Source of the DNA: CAWJJM01 sp963843275
Lineage (GTDB): Bacteria > Acidobacteriota > Thermoanaerobaculia > Multivoradales > JBCCEF01
Assembly: GCA_963843275.1 (NCBI GenBank)
Contig: CAWJJM010000012.1
Coordinates: 1,488,001 to 1,552,000 of the forward strand
Length of the DNA stretch: 64,000 nt
Reading direction: 5' to 3'
The translations under genes and the position numbers were made by a program. Below the pieces are notes generated by a model. It did no database searches and was not told the DNA's origin. It saw only the letters and a list, made by a program, of their open reading frames with translations. Within the stretch, counting starts at the first letter, position 1, and each line of letters starts with the position of its first letter. Shown one piece after another: positions 54,437 to 62,593 of this stretch.

Positions 54437-55668
54437 GGACCGGGCGCCTCGGAGGCACCGCCGGGGGCCGCGGAGGAGGCGCCACCCGAGCCCGCGCCGG
54501 GCGTTCCGGCGCGCCGCGACGCCGCGCCGCCGGCCCGCGGGCCGGCGGGAGGGTCCGATCCGGTCCCCGGTGACGTCGCACCGGGTGCGGGGTCGGACGG
54601 CGTCGCGGCACCCTCGAGGCCCTGACCTTCCCCGCCGGAGCCCGGCCCGGCGGGAGCGACGCGCGTTCCCTCGGCCAGCCCGACCTGCCCGGACACGGCG
54701 ACCCGGGTGCCGGCCTCGAGCGCGGGAGAGACGATCTCGACCCGCACCGCGTCCTCGAGCCCGGTGACCACGTCGACCCAGTGGAGGCGGTTCCGCCCGT
54801 CGAGGGTGCCCACCCGGGCGGTGCCGCTGACGTCGTCGCGGAGCACCGCGGCGGGCGGCACGACGGGGACGTCGCGGTGCTCACCGACCGCGATGCGCGC
54901 CGTGCCGTAGAGGCCGCCCGAGGGGACCTGCCGCGGGTCGCGGAAGTCGAGCCGCAGCGGCGCCGTCAGGTCGCTGCTCGCCCCGGGGGTCAGCAGGCCG
55001 TGGACCCGGGCGGCGAGCGGCGCCGGGCCGCCGGACACCTCCACCGTGGCCGGCCGGCCGGGGCGGACACGCCCCAGCTCGCTCTGCGGCACGTCGGCAC
55101 GGAAGACCACCGAGCCGGCGGCGGCGATGGCGAGCAGCTCCTGGTCCGCGGTGACACGATCGCCGGCGGTCGCCGAGCGTGCCGTGACCCGCCCGTCGAC
55201 GGTGGCGAGCAGCGGCGCGGCGACCCGCGTGCGCTGCGCCAGCTCGAGGGCCTGTCGTGCCTCCTCCTCTTCGGCCGGCGTCGCGGCGCGGCGCACCATC
55301 TGGCGCGCGCCGGCCAGGGCCGCCTCGCTGTCGCGCGCCACCATGGTGCCGACCTGCTGGTCGCGGTGCACCACGCTTCCCTCGACCACCGCGAGGGCGG
55401 TCACCGTCCCGTCGAAGGGAGCGCGGATCTTCTGCTCGACGAGCGCCACCGTCCGCCCCGGGGCCGTGACCTCGGCGAGGAGCGTGGCACGCTCGACGAT
55501 GGCCACGCGCACCGGAGTGGCGGCGGCGGGCGCGAAGCCGTCCGTCCCGGCTCGCTCCCCGTCGCCGGCCACGTCGCCGCCGCCGGACGACGAGGAGCCG
55601 CCACCGCCGCAGGCGAGCAGCAGCGCGAGGAACAGGCCCATCGGCAGCGCCCGCACGGCTCGCCTCAC
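54433..55668 (-). CDS. RND periplasmic adaptor (membrane fusion) lipoprotein
   Basis: A 411-residue lipoprotein (LALLLACGGGG lipobox about residue 20) that would join the RND pump and the TolC-like channel. The family's barrel-sandwich hybrid is seen at EVTAPGRTVALVEQKIRAPFDG and VAAPLLATVDGRVTARSATAGD; the short alpha-hairpin lies between (ARDSEAALAGARQMVRRAATP). A beta-barrel follows (SVVFRADVPQSELGRVRPGRP). The last ~60 residues are a Gly/Ala/Pro/Ser-rich tail with no homology. The GTG start overlaps the TolC stop (GTGA). Complex formation is inferred from order and family. Confidence 0.88.
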   Translation of the reverse strand: MRRAVRALPMGLFLALLLACGGGGSSSSGGGDVAGDGERAGTDGFAPAAATPVRVAIVERATLLAEVTAPGRTVALVEQKIRAPFDGTVTALAVVEGSVVHRDQQVGTMVARDSEAALAGARQMVRRAATPAEEEEARQALELAQRTRVAAPLLATVDGRVTARSATAGDRVTADQELLAIAAAGSVVFRADVPQSELGRVRPGRPATVEVSGGPAPLAARVHGLLTPGASSDLTAPLRLDFRDPRQVPSGGLYGTARIAVGEHRDVPVVPPAAVLRDDVSGTARVGTLDGRNRLHWVDVVTGLEDAVRVEIVSPALEAGTRVAVSGQVGLAEGTRVAPAGPGSGGEGQGLEGAATPSDPAPGATSPGTGSDPPAGPRAGGAASRRAGTPGAGSGGASSAAPGGASEAPGP

Positions 55669-57233
55669 GGTGCCCCTCCCCAGCGCAGCAAGCGGGCCTG
55701 GGCCTCGCGGTAGGCGAGCTCGGCGTCGACCTGTGCCACGGCGGCGTCGACGGCGGCCGAGAACGCGTCCAGCACCTCCAGGTAGCCGGCGGCGCCGCCC
55801 CAGTACCGGCTCTCGGCGTTCAGGTAGGCGTCGCGCGCCGTGGGCAGCGCTCCGCTCAGCATCTCGTACCGCCGGTAGGCGTCGGCCAGCTGACGACGTG
55901 CCTGCACCCACTCGAGGCCGGCGCGCGTCTCGGCCACGGTCACGCTGCGCCGCGCCTGCTCCAGCGCCAGGTCCGCCTGGGCGATCCGCGCCGCGACCCC
56001 ACCGCTGTCGAACAGTGGCACGTGGACGCTGAAGGTCAGCGAGGTGCCGAGGTCGCGCCGGGCCCGATCGCGAAAGGTGGCTCCGGCGTGCGTGGCGGCG
56101 TACTCCTCCGGCACCGGGTGCAACGGGTCCGAGCCCCACAGCCCGGCGTCGGCGCGCAGCGTCAGTTGGGGCGCCCGCTCGGCGCGCGCCGCCGCCAGCT
56201 CGCCGGCCGCCGCGTCCGCCTGCTGCCGGGCCGCTGCCACGTCGGCGGTCGCCGCGGGCTGCGCCGGCAACGCCAGGGACCAGGTAGGGCCGGCCGCGGT
56301 CCCCGTGCGCGTCGTCGCCCCGGCACTGTCAGACGCGGCCGCGGTGGAGGCCGGCGCGGTCCGCGCCGGGCCTGGAGCCCCGGGCGGGGACCCGGCTCCC
56401 CCCGTTCCAGCGGTCGCCGCGGCCGGCCGCGCGACGGCCGCCGTCCCGCTCCCGGCAGCGGTGCCGCCGGCCGCCGCGGCGGGCTCGAATGACGGCGGTG
56501 GCGTCGGGGCGGGCAGCGGCGCCAGCTCGAGGGCGGCCTCGGGCGGCAGGCCCATCAACGTCGCGAGCTCGGCCCGGCGGTCGGCGGCGCGCCCCGCGGC
56601 GTCGGTGCGGGCCGCGAGCTCGGTGGCCAGGCGCACCCGCGCATTGAGCAGGTCGGCGGTCACCGGCTGGCTCCCCGCCGCCCGACTCCCCAGCAGCTCG
56701 ACGTAGCGCCGCAGGCGCTCGATCCCCTCGTCGCGGATCGCCACCTCGCGCTGGCCGGCCAGCGCACCGGCGAACGCCTCGCGCACCTGGCGGTCGAGGT
56801 CGGCCACCGTCCGGCGGTACTGCGACTCGGCCACCCGGACCTCGGCGGCCGCCTGGCGCTGGCGCGCGCGCCGGCCGCCGCCGTCGTAGATGGACTTCTC
56901 GGCGATCACCTGCAGGCGCTCCTCGCCCTGGTCGGTGACCGTCGGGTCGTAGCCGTCGGCGGGCGCGATCCACAGCTCCCCGTCGGCGCTGAGGACGACG
57001 CGGCGCTGCGCCCCGGCCTCGCGCAGCCGCTGTCGGGCGAGCCGCTGGTCGAGCGCCGCGACCGGGAGCTCGGCGTTGGCCCGGTGGGCCCGCGCCAACG
57101 CCTCCTCGAGGGTCATTTGCCCCGCCGCGCCGGGCTCCGCCCCCGCGGCAGCGGAGGCGACCACGGCGAAGAGGAGGACCGCGAGACTAGGAACGATCGG
57201 CGACACGGCGAGGGAGACGGCTCTAGCTCCCAC
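55665..57233 (-). CDS. TolC-family outer-membrane efflux protein
   Basis: A 522-residue outer-membrane channel, with signal peptide (about 1-32). It has the two repeats of TolC proteins: MTLEEALARAHRANAELPVA near the start and ERAPQLTLRADAGLWGSDPL in the second half; long amphipathic helices rich in Ala/Arg/Glu fill both. Between the repeats (about 240-320) is an unusual low-complexity Ala/Gly/Pro/Thr-rich insertion. It starts at GTG 57233, overlapping the PepSY gene by 11 bases. It is the exit duct of the tripartite pump. Confidence 0.87.
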   Translation of the reverse strand: MGARAVSLAVSPIVPSLAVLLFAVVASAAAGAEPGAAGQMTLEEALARAHRANAELPVAALDQRLARQRLREAGAQRRVVLSADGELWIAPADGYDPTVTDQGEERLQVIAEKSIYDGGGRRARQRQAAAEVRVAESQYRRTVADLDRQVREAFAGALAGQREVAIRDEGIERLRRYVELLGSRAAGSQPVTADLLNARVRLATELAARTDAAGRAADRRAELATLMGLPPEAALELAPLPAPTPPPSFEPAAAAGGTAAGSGTAAVARPAAATAGTGGAGSPPGAPGPARTAPASTAAASDSAGATTRTGTAAGPTWSLALPAQPAATADVAAARQQADAAAGELAAARAERAPQLTLRADAGLWGSDPLHPVPEEYAATHAGATFRDRARRDLGTSLTFSVHVPLFDSGGVAARIAQADLALEQARRSVTVAETRAGLEWVQARRQLADAYRRYEMLSGALPTARDAYLNAESRYWGGAAGYLEVLDAFSAAVDAAVAQVDAELAYREAQARLLRWGGAP

Positions 57234-57693
57234 CCCCCGCCTCGGCGTTCTTCTCGGCCTTCTCCTGGGCCGGTCCCTCGTGCTGCACCGAGACCCGCGA
57301 GCCGTCGTGGGCGTCCACGTTGACCTCGTCGATGCCGGACCGGCCCGGCGTGGTCAGCTCGAAGGTGTAGATCAACCGACCGCCTTCCCGCTCGAGCTCC
57401 TCGGAGGTGATCCGCGCGCCGGGGACGCGCTCGAGGGCGGTCCGGCGCGCCTGCTCCACCGCCACGGTCGCCTGGGCGAGAAGGTCCGGAGGCAGGTCGC
57501 TCCTCGCCGGCGCCTGGGCGCCGGGTGCGGTGGCGGCGCTCGGGGGCGTCGCGCTCGGTACGGCCGGCGCGGTGGACGGTGTCGTCGCCGGCGGCGGGCC
57601 GGTGGCGGTCGCGCCGCCGGGGCCTCCGCAGGAGACGGTGAGCAGCAGGACGGCGGAGAACACGGGGACGAACGCTCGCTGCAGGATCTCCAT
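57223..57693 (-). CDS. PepSY-domain lipoprotein
   Basis: A 156-residue predicted lipoprotein (signal to residue ~18, lipobox LLTVSC). A Pro/Thr/Ala-rich linker (residues ~20-55) leads to one PepSY domain, seen as AVEQARRTALERVPGARITS, then REGGRLIYTFELTTPG and EVNVDAHDGSRVSVQHE. PepSY proteins sit in the periplasm beside two-component systems or proteases, often in metal or stress response. It precedes the TolC gene and follows the sensor kinase gene (143 bases), consistent with a sensory or modulatory part. GGAGG precedes the ATG at 57693; the frame is also open upstream but lacks a signal there. Confidence 0.82.
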   Translation of the reverse strand: MEILQRAFVPVFSAVLLLTVSCGGPGGATATGPPPATTPSTAPAVPSATPPSAATAPGAQAPARSDLPPDLLAQATVAVEQARRTALERVPGARITSEELEREGGRLIYTFELTTPGRSGIDEVNVDAHDGSRVSVQHEGPAQEKAEKNAEAGGGS

Positions 57694-57835
57694 CGCAACC
57701 TCCGGTCGGGACGATGTCGGGGACTCGGACGCGCCGTCGAGCTGCCACGGATCGCGGATCCGGCGGTCGGCACCCGCTCCCGCCGGCCGCCACCGCATCG
57801 TGGCAGGTCGTGATGACGCCTGGATGAACGGCGGA

Positions 57836-59278
57836 TTACGGATCCGTCATCGGCTGCGGACGGACCGGGGGGAAACGCAACGCCACCGTCGCGCCGCCGA
57901 GGCGGCCGCGGCCGAGCCGCGCCTCCCCGCCGTGCGCCCGGGCCACCGCTCGCACCAGGGCGAGGCCCAGGCCGAGGCCGGGCGAGCCCGGGCGGCGGAC
58001 GGACCGCTCGAAGGCGCGTGCCGCCACCGCCTCGGAAAACCCCTCCCCGTCGTCCTCCACGAGGATCTCCGCGCCGCCTCGTGGCAGGCGGCGCACCGCC
58101 ACCACCACCCGGCAGCCCGCCGGCACGTGGTGCAGGGCGTTGTCGAGCAGGTTGCCCATCGCGCGCTGCACCAGGCTCGAGTCCACCCGCAGGTCCACCC
58201 TACCGGGCGCGTCGGCGATCAGCTCGAGACCGTGCTCCTGCGCCGCCGGGGCGTAGAGCTCGACGAGGTCACGGCACAGGGCAGCGAGATCGACGCTCTC
58301 CCGGCGCAGCTCGAGCGCGCTGCCCTCCGCCTCGGAGACGTCGAGAATGGCCTGGAGCATCGCCGCCAGCCGGTCGAGGCCCTCGATCGCCTCGGCGACC
58401 TCCCCCTGCCAGTCCCCGCCCGGCGCCGCCAGCGCCATCTCCAGCCGGCCCCGGACCGCGGTCAGGGGCGTGCGCAGGTCGTGGGCGGCGTCCTGGGTGA
58501 CGTCGCGGATCTCGGCGACGGTCGCGGCGATGCGGTCGAGCATGTGGTTGAGGGTGGCGGCGAGGCGGGCGATCTCGTCACGGTCGCCGGAGTCGACGAG
58601 ACGCCGTCCCGACTCCGGATGGTCGATCGCCGCCGCCGCTCGCGTCAGCCGCTCCACCCGGCGGAGTGTCCCCCGGACGCCCCACCACGCGACCGTGGCC
58701 CCGATCGCCACGACCGCCGCCCAGAGCGCCACGAGGGTGAGGGCGATGCGCCGCAGGAGCGGCCGCGCCTCCGGCTCGTCCACCGCCAGGACCAGACCCG
58801 TGCCGCCCGCGCCGCGCTGGACCACGGCACGCAGCGGCCGCGGAAAGCCCGGCGCCCGGAAGCGTTCGACCCCGCCAGCGCCCGCCGGCCGCTGCGGCAG
58901 CGATGCCAGCAGCGGGTCGGGCGTCGCCACGCCGGCCCAGGCCGTCGGGCGGCCGCCGGCGTCGAGAGCGACGAGCACGACCTCGGGCGGCGAGGCGCCA
59001 TCGCTGGCGCGGGAACGGGCGAAGTAGCGCACCAGGTCGGCGCGCTCCTCGGCCAGCCAGTCGGGAAGCCCGGAGGTTCCCGCTCCCGGCACCTCGGCGG
59101 CCAGGTCGGCGGCGGCACTGCCCAGCACCGCGTCGAGCTCGCGACCCGACTGGCGCAGGATCACCGCGTACGCCGCGAGCAGGACCACGGCACTGCCCAC
59201 CGCGAAGGCGACGGTCGCCGGCGCCGCCAGCCGCCAGGCGGCGCTCCGCGACGGCCCGCCGGCCGCCGCGTCAGGCAT
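57836..59278 (-). CDS. Two-component sensor histidine kinase
   Basis: A 480-residue inner-membrane kinase. It has two membrane segments (about 17-43 and 176-200) flanking a periplasmic sensor domain of ~130 residues of no recognised fold, then HAMP-like linker (RRVERLTRAAAAIDHPESG). The phospho-acceptor histidine is near residue 266 in DAAHDLRTPLTAVRGRLE. The ATPase domain has the N box (MGNLLDNALHHV), G1 (VEDDGEGFS) and G2 (PGLGLGLALVRAVARAHGG). It overlaps the response regulator by 8 bases. The signal is unknown; a metal or envelope cue is suggested by the PepSY and efflux genes downstream. Confidence 0.92.
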   Translation of the reverse strand: MPDAAAGGPSRSAAWRLAAPATVAFAVGSAVVLLAAYAVILRQSGRELDAVLGSAAADLAAEVPGAGTSGLPDWLAEERADLVRYFARSRASDGASPPEVVLVALDAGGRPTAWAGVATPDPLLASLPQRPAGAGGVERFRAPGFPRPLRAVVQRGAGGTGLVLAVDEPEARPLLRRIALTLVALWAAVVAIGATVAWWGVRGTLRRVERLTRAAAAIDHPESGRRLVDSGDRDEIARLAATLNHMLDRIAATVAEIRDVTQDAAHDLRTPLTAVRGRLEMALAAPGGDWQGEVAEAIEGLDRLAAMLQAILDVSEAEGSALELRRESVDLAALCRDLVELYAPAAQEHGLELIADAPGRVDLRVDSSLVQRAMGNLLDNALHHVPAGCRVVVAVRRLPRGGAEILVEDDGEGFSEAVAARAFERSVRRPGSPGLGLGLALVRAVARAHGGEARLGRGRLGGATVALRFPPVRPQPMTDP

Positions 59279-59951
59279 CCCCCGCCCGCATCACGTAGCC
59301 GACACCCCGCACGGTGTGGATGAGCGGCTCCGTGAAGGCCCGGTCGACCTTGGCGCGCAAGCGGTGGATGTGGACGTCGACGACGTTGGTCCCCGGGTCG
59401 AAGCGCATCTGCCACACGTGGTCGAGGATCATCGAGCGGGTGAGGACCCGGCCCGCGTTCTCGGCCAGGTAGGCGAGCAGCAGAAACTCCCGCGGCGACA
59501 AGGGAAGCAGCTCGCCGCCCCGGCGCGCCTGGTGACGCAGCGGGTCGAGCTCGAGGTCGGCCACCCGGAGTCCGGGCGAAGGCGATCGTGGTGCCGGTCG
59601 GCGGAGCAGCGCCCGCGCCCGCGCCAGCAGCTCGGCGACGGCGAAGGGCTTGGGCAGGTAGTCGTCGCCGCCGCCCTCCAGCCCCCGCACCCGGTCCTCG
59701 ACCGAGCGCCGGGCCGACAGGATGAGCAGCGGCGCCCCGAAACCGCGCCGGCGTAACTCGTCGATCAGCTCCATCCCGTCGACGTCGGGGAGTCCGAGAT
59801 CGACGATCGCGAGGTCGTGGACACCCTCCAGCGCGGCGGCGAGAGCGCCACTGCCGTCCGCCACCGCGTCGGTGGCGAAACCCGCCTGCTGGAGGGCCTG
59901 CGCCACGAAGCCCCGGATGTGCGGGTCGTCCTCCACGATCAGCACCCGCAT
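59271..59951 (-). CDS. OmpR-family response regulator
   Basis: A 226-residue DNA-binding response regulator. The receiver domain has the acidic pair in LIVEDDPHIRGF, the phospho-acceptor Asp at position 51 in AIVDLGLPDVDG and the conserved KPF (YLPKPFAVAEL). The winged-helix effector ends TNVVDVHIHRLRAKVDRAFT. It is the first gene of the probable seven-gene operon through the RND pump and PAP2 phosphatase, and most likely activates it. No operator repeat was identified upstream (59952-60062). Confidence 0.93.
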   Translation of the reverse strand: MRVLIVEDDPHIRGFVAQALQQAGFATDAVADGSGALAAALEGVHDLAIVDLGLPDVDGMELIDELRRRGFGAPLLILSARRSVEDRVRGLEGGGDDYLPKPFAVAELLARARALLRRPAPRSPSPGLRVADLELDPLRHQARRGGELLPLSPREFLLLAYLAENAGRVLTRSMILDHVWQMRFDPGTNVVDVHIHRLRAKVDRAFTEPLIHTVRGVGYVMRAGDA

Positions 59952-60062
59952 GATCGCCCAGCCTACTCCACCGGATCCGGGGGCCGGCGGGGCACCGGAG
60001 GGCCGATCCCCACGGAGACCTTCCGGCGACGGTGCGGAGCCCGGGCCTGCACCGTCGCGGCG

Positions 60063-60704
60063 CTAGTCCGAGGGCGCCAGCGCCCCGAGGCGCTCGATCG
60101 GCTCGGTCAACAGGTCCACCACGACGGGCTGGCACCGGGCCTCCGTGACGCGGCGCGCCTCGGCGTCGCTCTGCAGGCGGTCGAGGACGGGCTGCAGCCC
60201 GGGGTCGGTGAGGGTCGCCTCGATCGCGTCCGGGTCGCCGCCGGCGGCCACGAACGGCCGCCGCAGGTAGACCTCGGCCAGCGTCATCGCGGTGAGGCCC
60301 AGGACGCCGGTGAGCCGCAGGTTCAGGTCCGCCGCCATCTCGGGGTCGCGAAGCTGGAGGACGAGCACGACCGTGCAGATCTGGTAGCGCACCATGGCGT
60401 CGAGGTGGCGCTCGTCGGCCGCCGGCACGCCAAGACCGGGGAAGGTCGGGGCGCGCTCGAGCACCCCCGCCGTGCCCCACCCCTCGAGCGTCGTGCGCAG
60501 GCCGTCGACCACCGCCTGTGCCCCCCGCCGCCGGCCCGCGGCGTCGTCCGGACCGAGCTCGGCCTGGGCGAGGCGCGCGGCGAGCTGCTCGACGGCTCCC
60601 TGCTCCACCCGCGCAGGCAGCCAGTCCTCCTCGCTCTCGGCGGCGGCCGCCGGGAAGGCGGCCGCCAGGATCAACAGACAGGCGGTGACGGCAGCGGCTC
60701 TCAT
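60063..60704 (-). CDS. Secreted protein, unknown function
   Basis: A 213-residue exported protein: signal peptide residues 1-22 (FPAAAAES site). The rest is mainly helical, with charged-hydrophobic repeats (RRRGAQAVVDGLRTTLEG, LRLTGVLGLTAMTLAEVYL) but no domain I recognise. One Cys (RYQICTVVLV) and a second near the end (EARCQPVVV) could form a disulfide. The ATG at 60704 has GAGGAGG just upstream. It sits 98 bases downstream of the carboxypeptidase stop; co-transcription is possible. The gap 60705-60802 has no gene. Confidence 0.75.
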   Translation of the reverse strand: MRAAAVTACLLILAAAFPAAAAESEEDWLPARVEQGAVEQLAARLAQAELGPDDAAGRRRGAQAVVDGLRTTLEGWGTAGVLERAPTFPGLGVPAADERHLDAMVRYQICTVVLVLQLRDPEMAADLNLRLTGVLGLTAMTLAEVYLRRPFVAAGGDPDAIEATLTDPGLQPVLDRLQSDAEARRVTEARCQPVVVDLLTEPIERLGALAPSD

Positions 60705-60802
60705 CCGTTCCTCCTCTTCGGCCGGCCCGCCGCGCGCGGCGTCCGGCGGTGCTCGTGGCGGAGATCGCGCCAGTCGACGGCGCGGGCCCTCCTGCCCCGG
60801 CG

Positions 60803-62593
60803 CTACAGGGCCAACTTCGCCCGCACGGTCCCGGCGCGATCGTGGTGCGCCTCGACCGTCAGCTCCGTCCCCGCCGGCGCGGTGACGATCCAGTCGGTGA
60901 CGGCGCGGTCCGGGGTCCCCGGAGCATAGCTCCACCAGCTCGCCGTCGAGCGCTGCCCGGCGCGGCCGGCGAGCTCGCCGAGCTCGCGGCGCGCCTCCCC
61001 CTCGACCAGGTGGGCCACCGGCGGCAGGGCCAGCTCGGCGGCGACCCCCCGCGACACCCCCTGGTCCACCGCCTGCTGCGTGCCGCTGGTCGGCAGCCAG
61101 CCGCGGTTCTCGACCACCAGGCGGACCCGCCACAGGCCGGCCCCGAGCGGCTGGGCGGTGAAGGAGCGCACCGCCAGCCGCGGCGTCGACAGCCCCAGGT
61201 AGACGAGCCAGTCGGTGTGCGGCTCGACCTCGGCGCGCAGCCGGTCGAACGGGATGTTGTACCAGGTGCGGATCAGGTCGAAGCCGCCGATCTCCACCGG
61301 GCCGAGCTGCGGGTGGTCGAAGGGATGCCAGGGGACGAAGCCGTCGCCACCCAGCTCGCGGTCGCTCCAGCGCAGTAGCTTCAGCTCGTCGGCGACCGGG
61401 TGGAATCCCCACAGCCACGCGGACTCGGTGGTGCCCTCGAGCGAGATGCCGGCGGCGCGCAGCGGGTTCCAGAACTCGGTGATGAACGAGTAGATGCCGC
61501 GGCGGTCGTAGATCCACCCGAAGGCGCTGGGGATGTAGGCGTCGCGGTCGGTGGCCCGCAGGTCGAGGTAGGACATCGCCCGGTAGCCGGTGAGCTCGGC
61601 GGCCCGCCCGGCCAACGTGGCGTAGGCGCGCTCGTCGGCCGCCGGCAGCCGCTCGCCCTGGTTGACCGGCGGCGTCAGGACCAGCCCACCGAACGTGTGG
61701 CAGGTGACGTGGGCGACGATGTTGGGGCGCGCGGCGATCGCCGCCACGTAGGCGCCCACCTCCGGCTCCGAGCCCGGGTAGGGGCCGGCGTCCTGCGCCT
61801 GCGGCGTCGATCCCTGGTCGCCGGGGAAGTTGCGGCCCAGGTCGATCCCTTCGAGGGCCGGTGGGTCGGCGATCGTCGCCCCGTCGTAGCCCACGATGGC
61901 GCCCTCGGGCTGCACCCGCCAATAGTCGCCGCCGCTCTCGTCCGGCGCGCGTGGCACCAGCAGGCGCGGGTCGTCTGGCGACAGCTTCCACGGCCCGTTC
62001 GGGTCGCGGTAGCGCATGAACACCGTCCGCCCGTCGCCGTCGAGGTCGCGCGGGTGGAGACCCGGCGCCGGCACCGGGCTCGGGTAGGGACGGTCGACCG
62101 AGCGGATGTAGCGCCCCTGGTCGAGCGTCGCCTCCACGCCGTCCGGCGTCATCCGCGGCAGCACGTAGACGGTGCGGGTGTCGAGCAGGCGGGTCACCTT
62201 CGCGTCCCGGCCGTAGTCGCGCAGCAACGTCCACACGAAGTCGAGCGCCGCCACCCCACCGCCCCACTCGTTGGCGTGCATGTTGCCGTCGACGACGATC
62301 GCCGGCTTCTCGGCCGCCGGCCCGGTGGCGCCGGCGGTCAGGGTGAGGAACCACATCTCCCGTCCCTCCGGGGTGCGGCCCAGGCTCTCGATCGTCGCCA
62401 GCTCCGGGCGGGCGGCCACCCAGGCCTGGAGCAACGCCGTCATCTCGTCGTAGCGCAGGATGTGGTCGAAGGGCAGCGCCGGCAGCACCGCGCCGGCGGA
62501 CTCCGGGGCCGCTGCCGGAGCGGCGGCGGCCGGCAGCGCTGCGAGCAGGCCGGCGAGGACGAGGGCGGGAGCGGAAGAGTGGCGTCGCATCAT
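60803..62593 (-). CDS. Secreted M14-family zinc carboxypeptidase
   Basis: A 596-residue exported enzyme (signal peptide ~1-24). The catalytic M14 domain has VDGNMHANEWGGG (His and Glu zinc ligands, HxxE) near residue 110, the third ligand in AHVTCHTFGG and the general-base Glu in YSFITEFWNP. Peptide-bond cleavage at C-terminal residues is expected. The C-terminal ~130 residues form an extra beta-sandwich-like part (VRLVVENRGWLPTSG) of unknown role. The ATG at 62593 overlaps the regulator stop (ATGA); a second ATG is at 62590. Similar enzymes process peptides or peptidoglycan; its substrate is not determined. Confidence 0.9.
   Translation of the reverse strand: MMRRHSSAPALVLAGLLAALPAAAAPAAAPESAGAVLPALPFDHILRYDEMTALLQAWVAARPELATIESLGRTPEGREMWFLTLTAGATGPAAEKPAIVVDGNMHANEWGGGVAALDFVWTLLRDYGRDAKVTRLLDTRTVYVLPRMTPDGVEATLDQGRYIRSVDRPYPSPVPAPGLHPRDLDGDGRTVFMRYRDPNGPWKLSPDDPRLLVPRAPDESGGDYWRVQPEGAIVGYDGATIADPPALEGIDLGRNFPGDQGSTPQAQDAGPYPGSEPEVGAYVAAIAARPNIVAHVTCHTFGGLVLTPPVNQGERLPAADERAYATLAGRAAELTGYRAMSYLDLRATDRDAYIPSAFGWIYDRRGIYSFITEFWNPLRAAGISLEGTTESAWLWGFHPVADELKLLRWSDRELGGDGFVPWHPFDHPQLGPVEIGGFDLIRTWYNIPFDRLRAEVEPHTDWLVYLGLSTPRLAVRSFTAQPLGAGLWRVRLVVENRGWLPTSGTQQAVDQGVSRGVAAELALPPVAHLVEGEARRELGELAGRAGQRSTASWWSYAPGTPDRAVTDWIVTAPAGTELTVEAHHDRAGTVRAKLAL

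Noticed and set aside
51239..54625. A 1128-codon plus-strand frame opposite the RND pump
   Set aside because: His/Arg/Gln-rich antisense shadow of the pump and adaptor genes with no recognisable motif.
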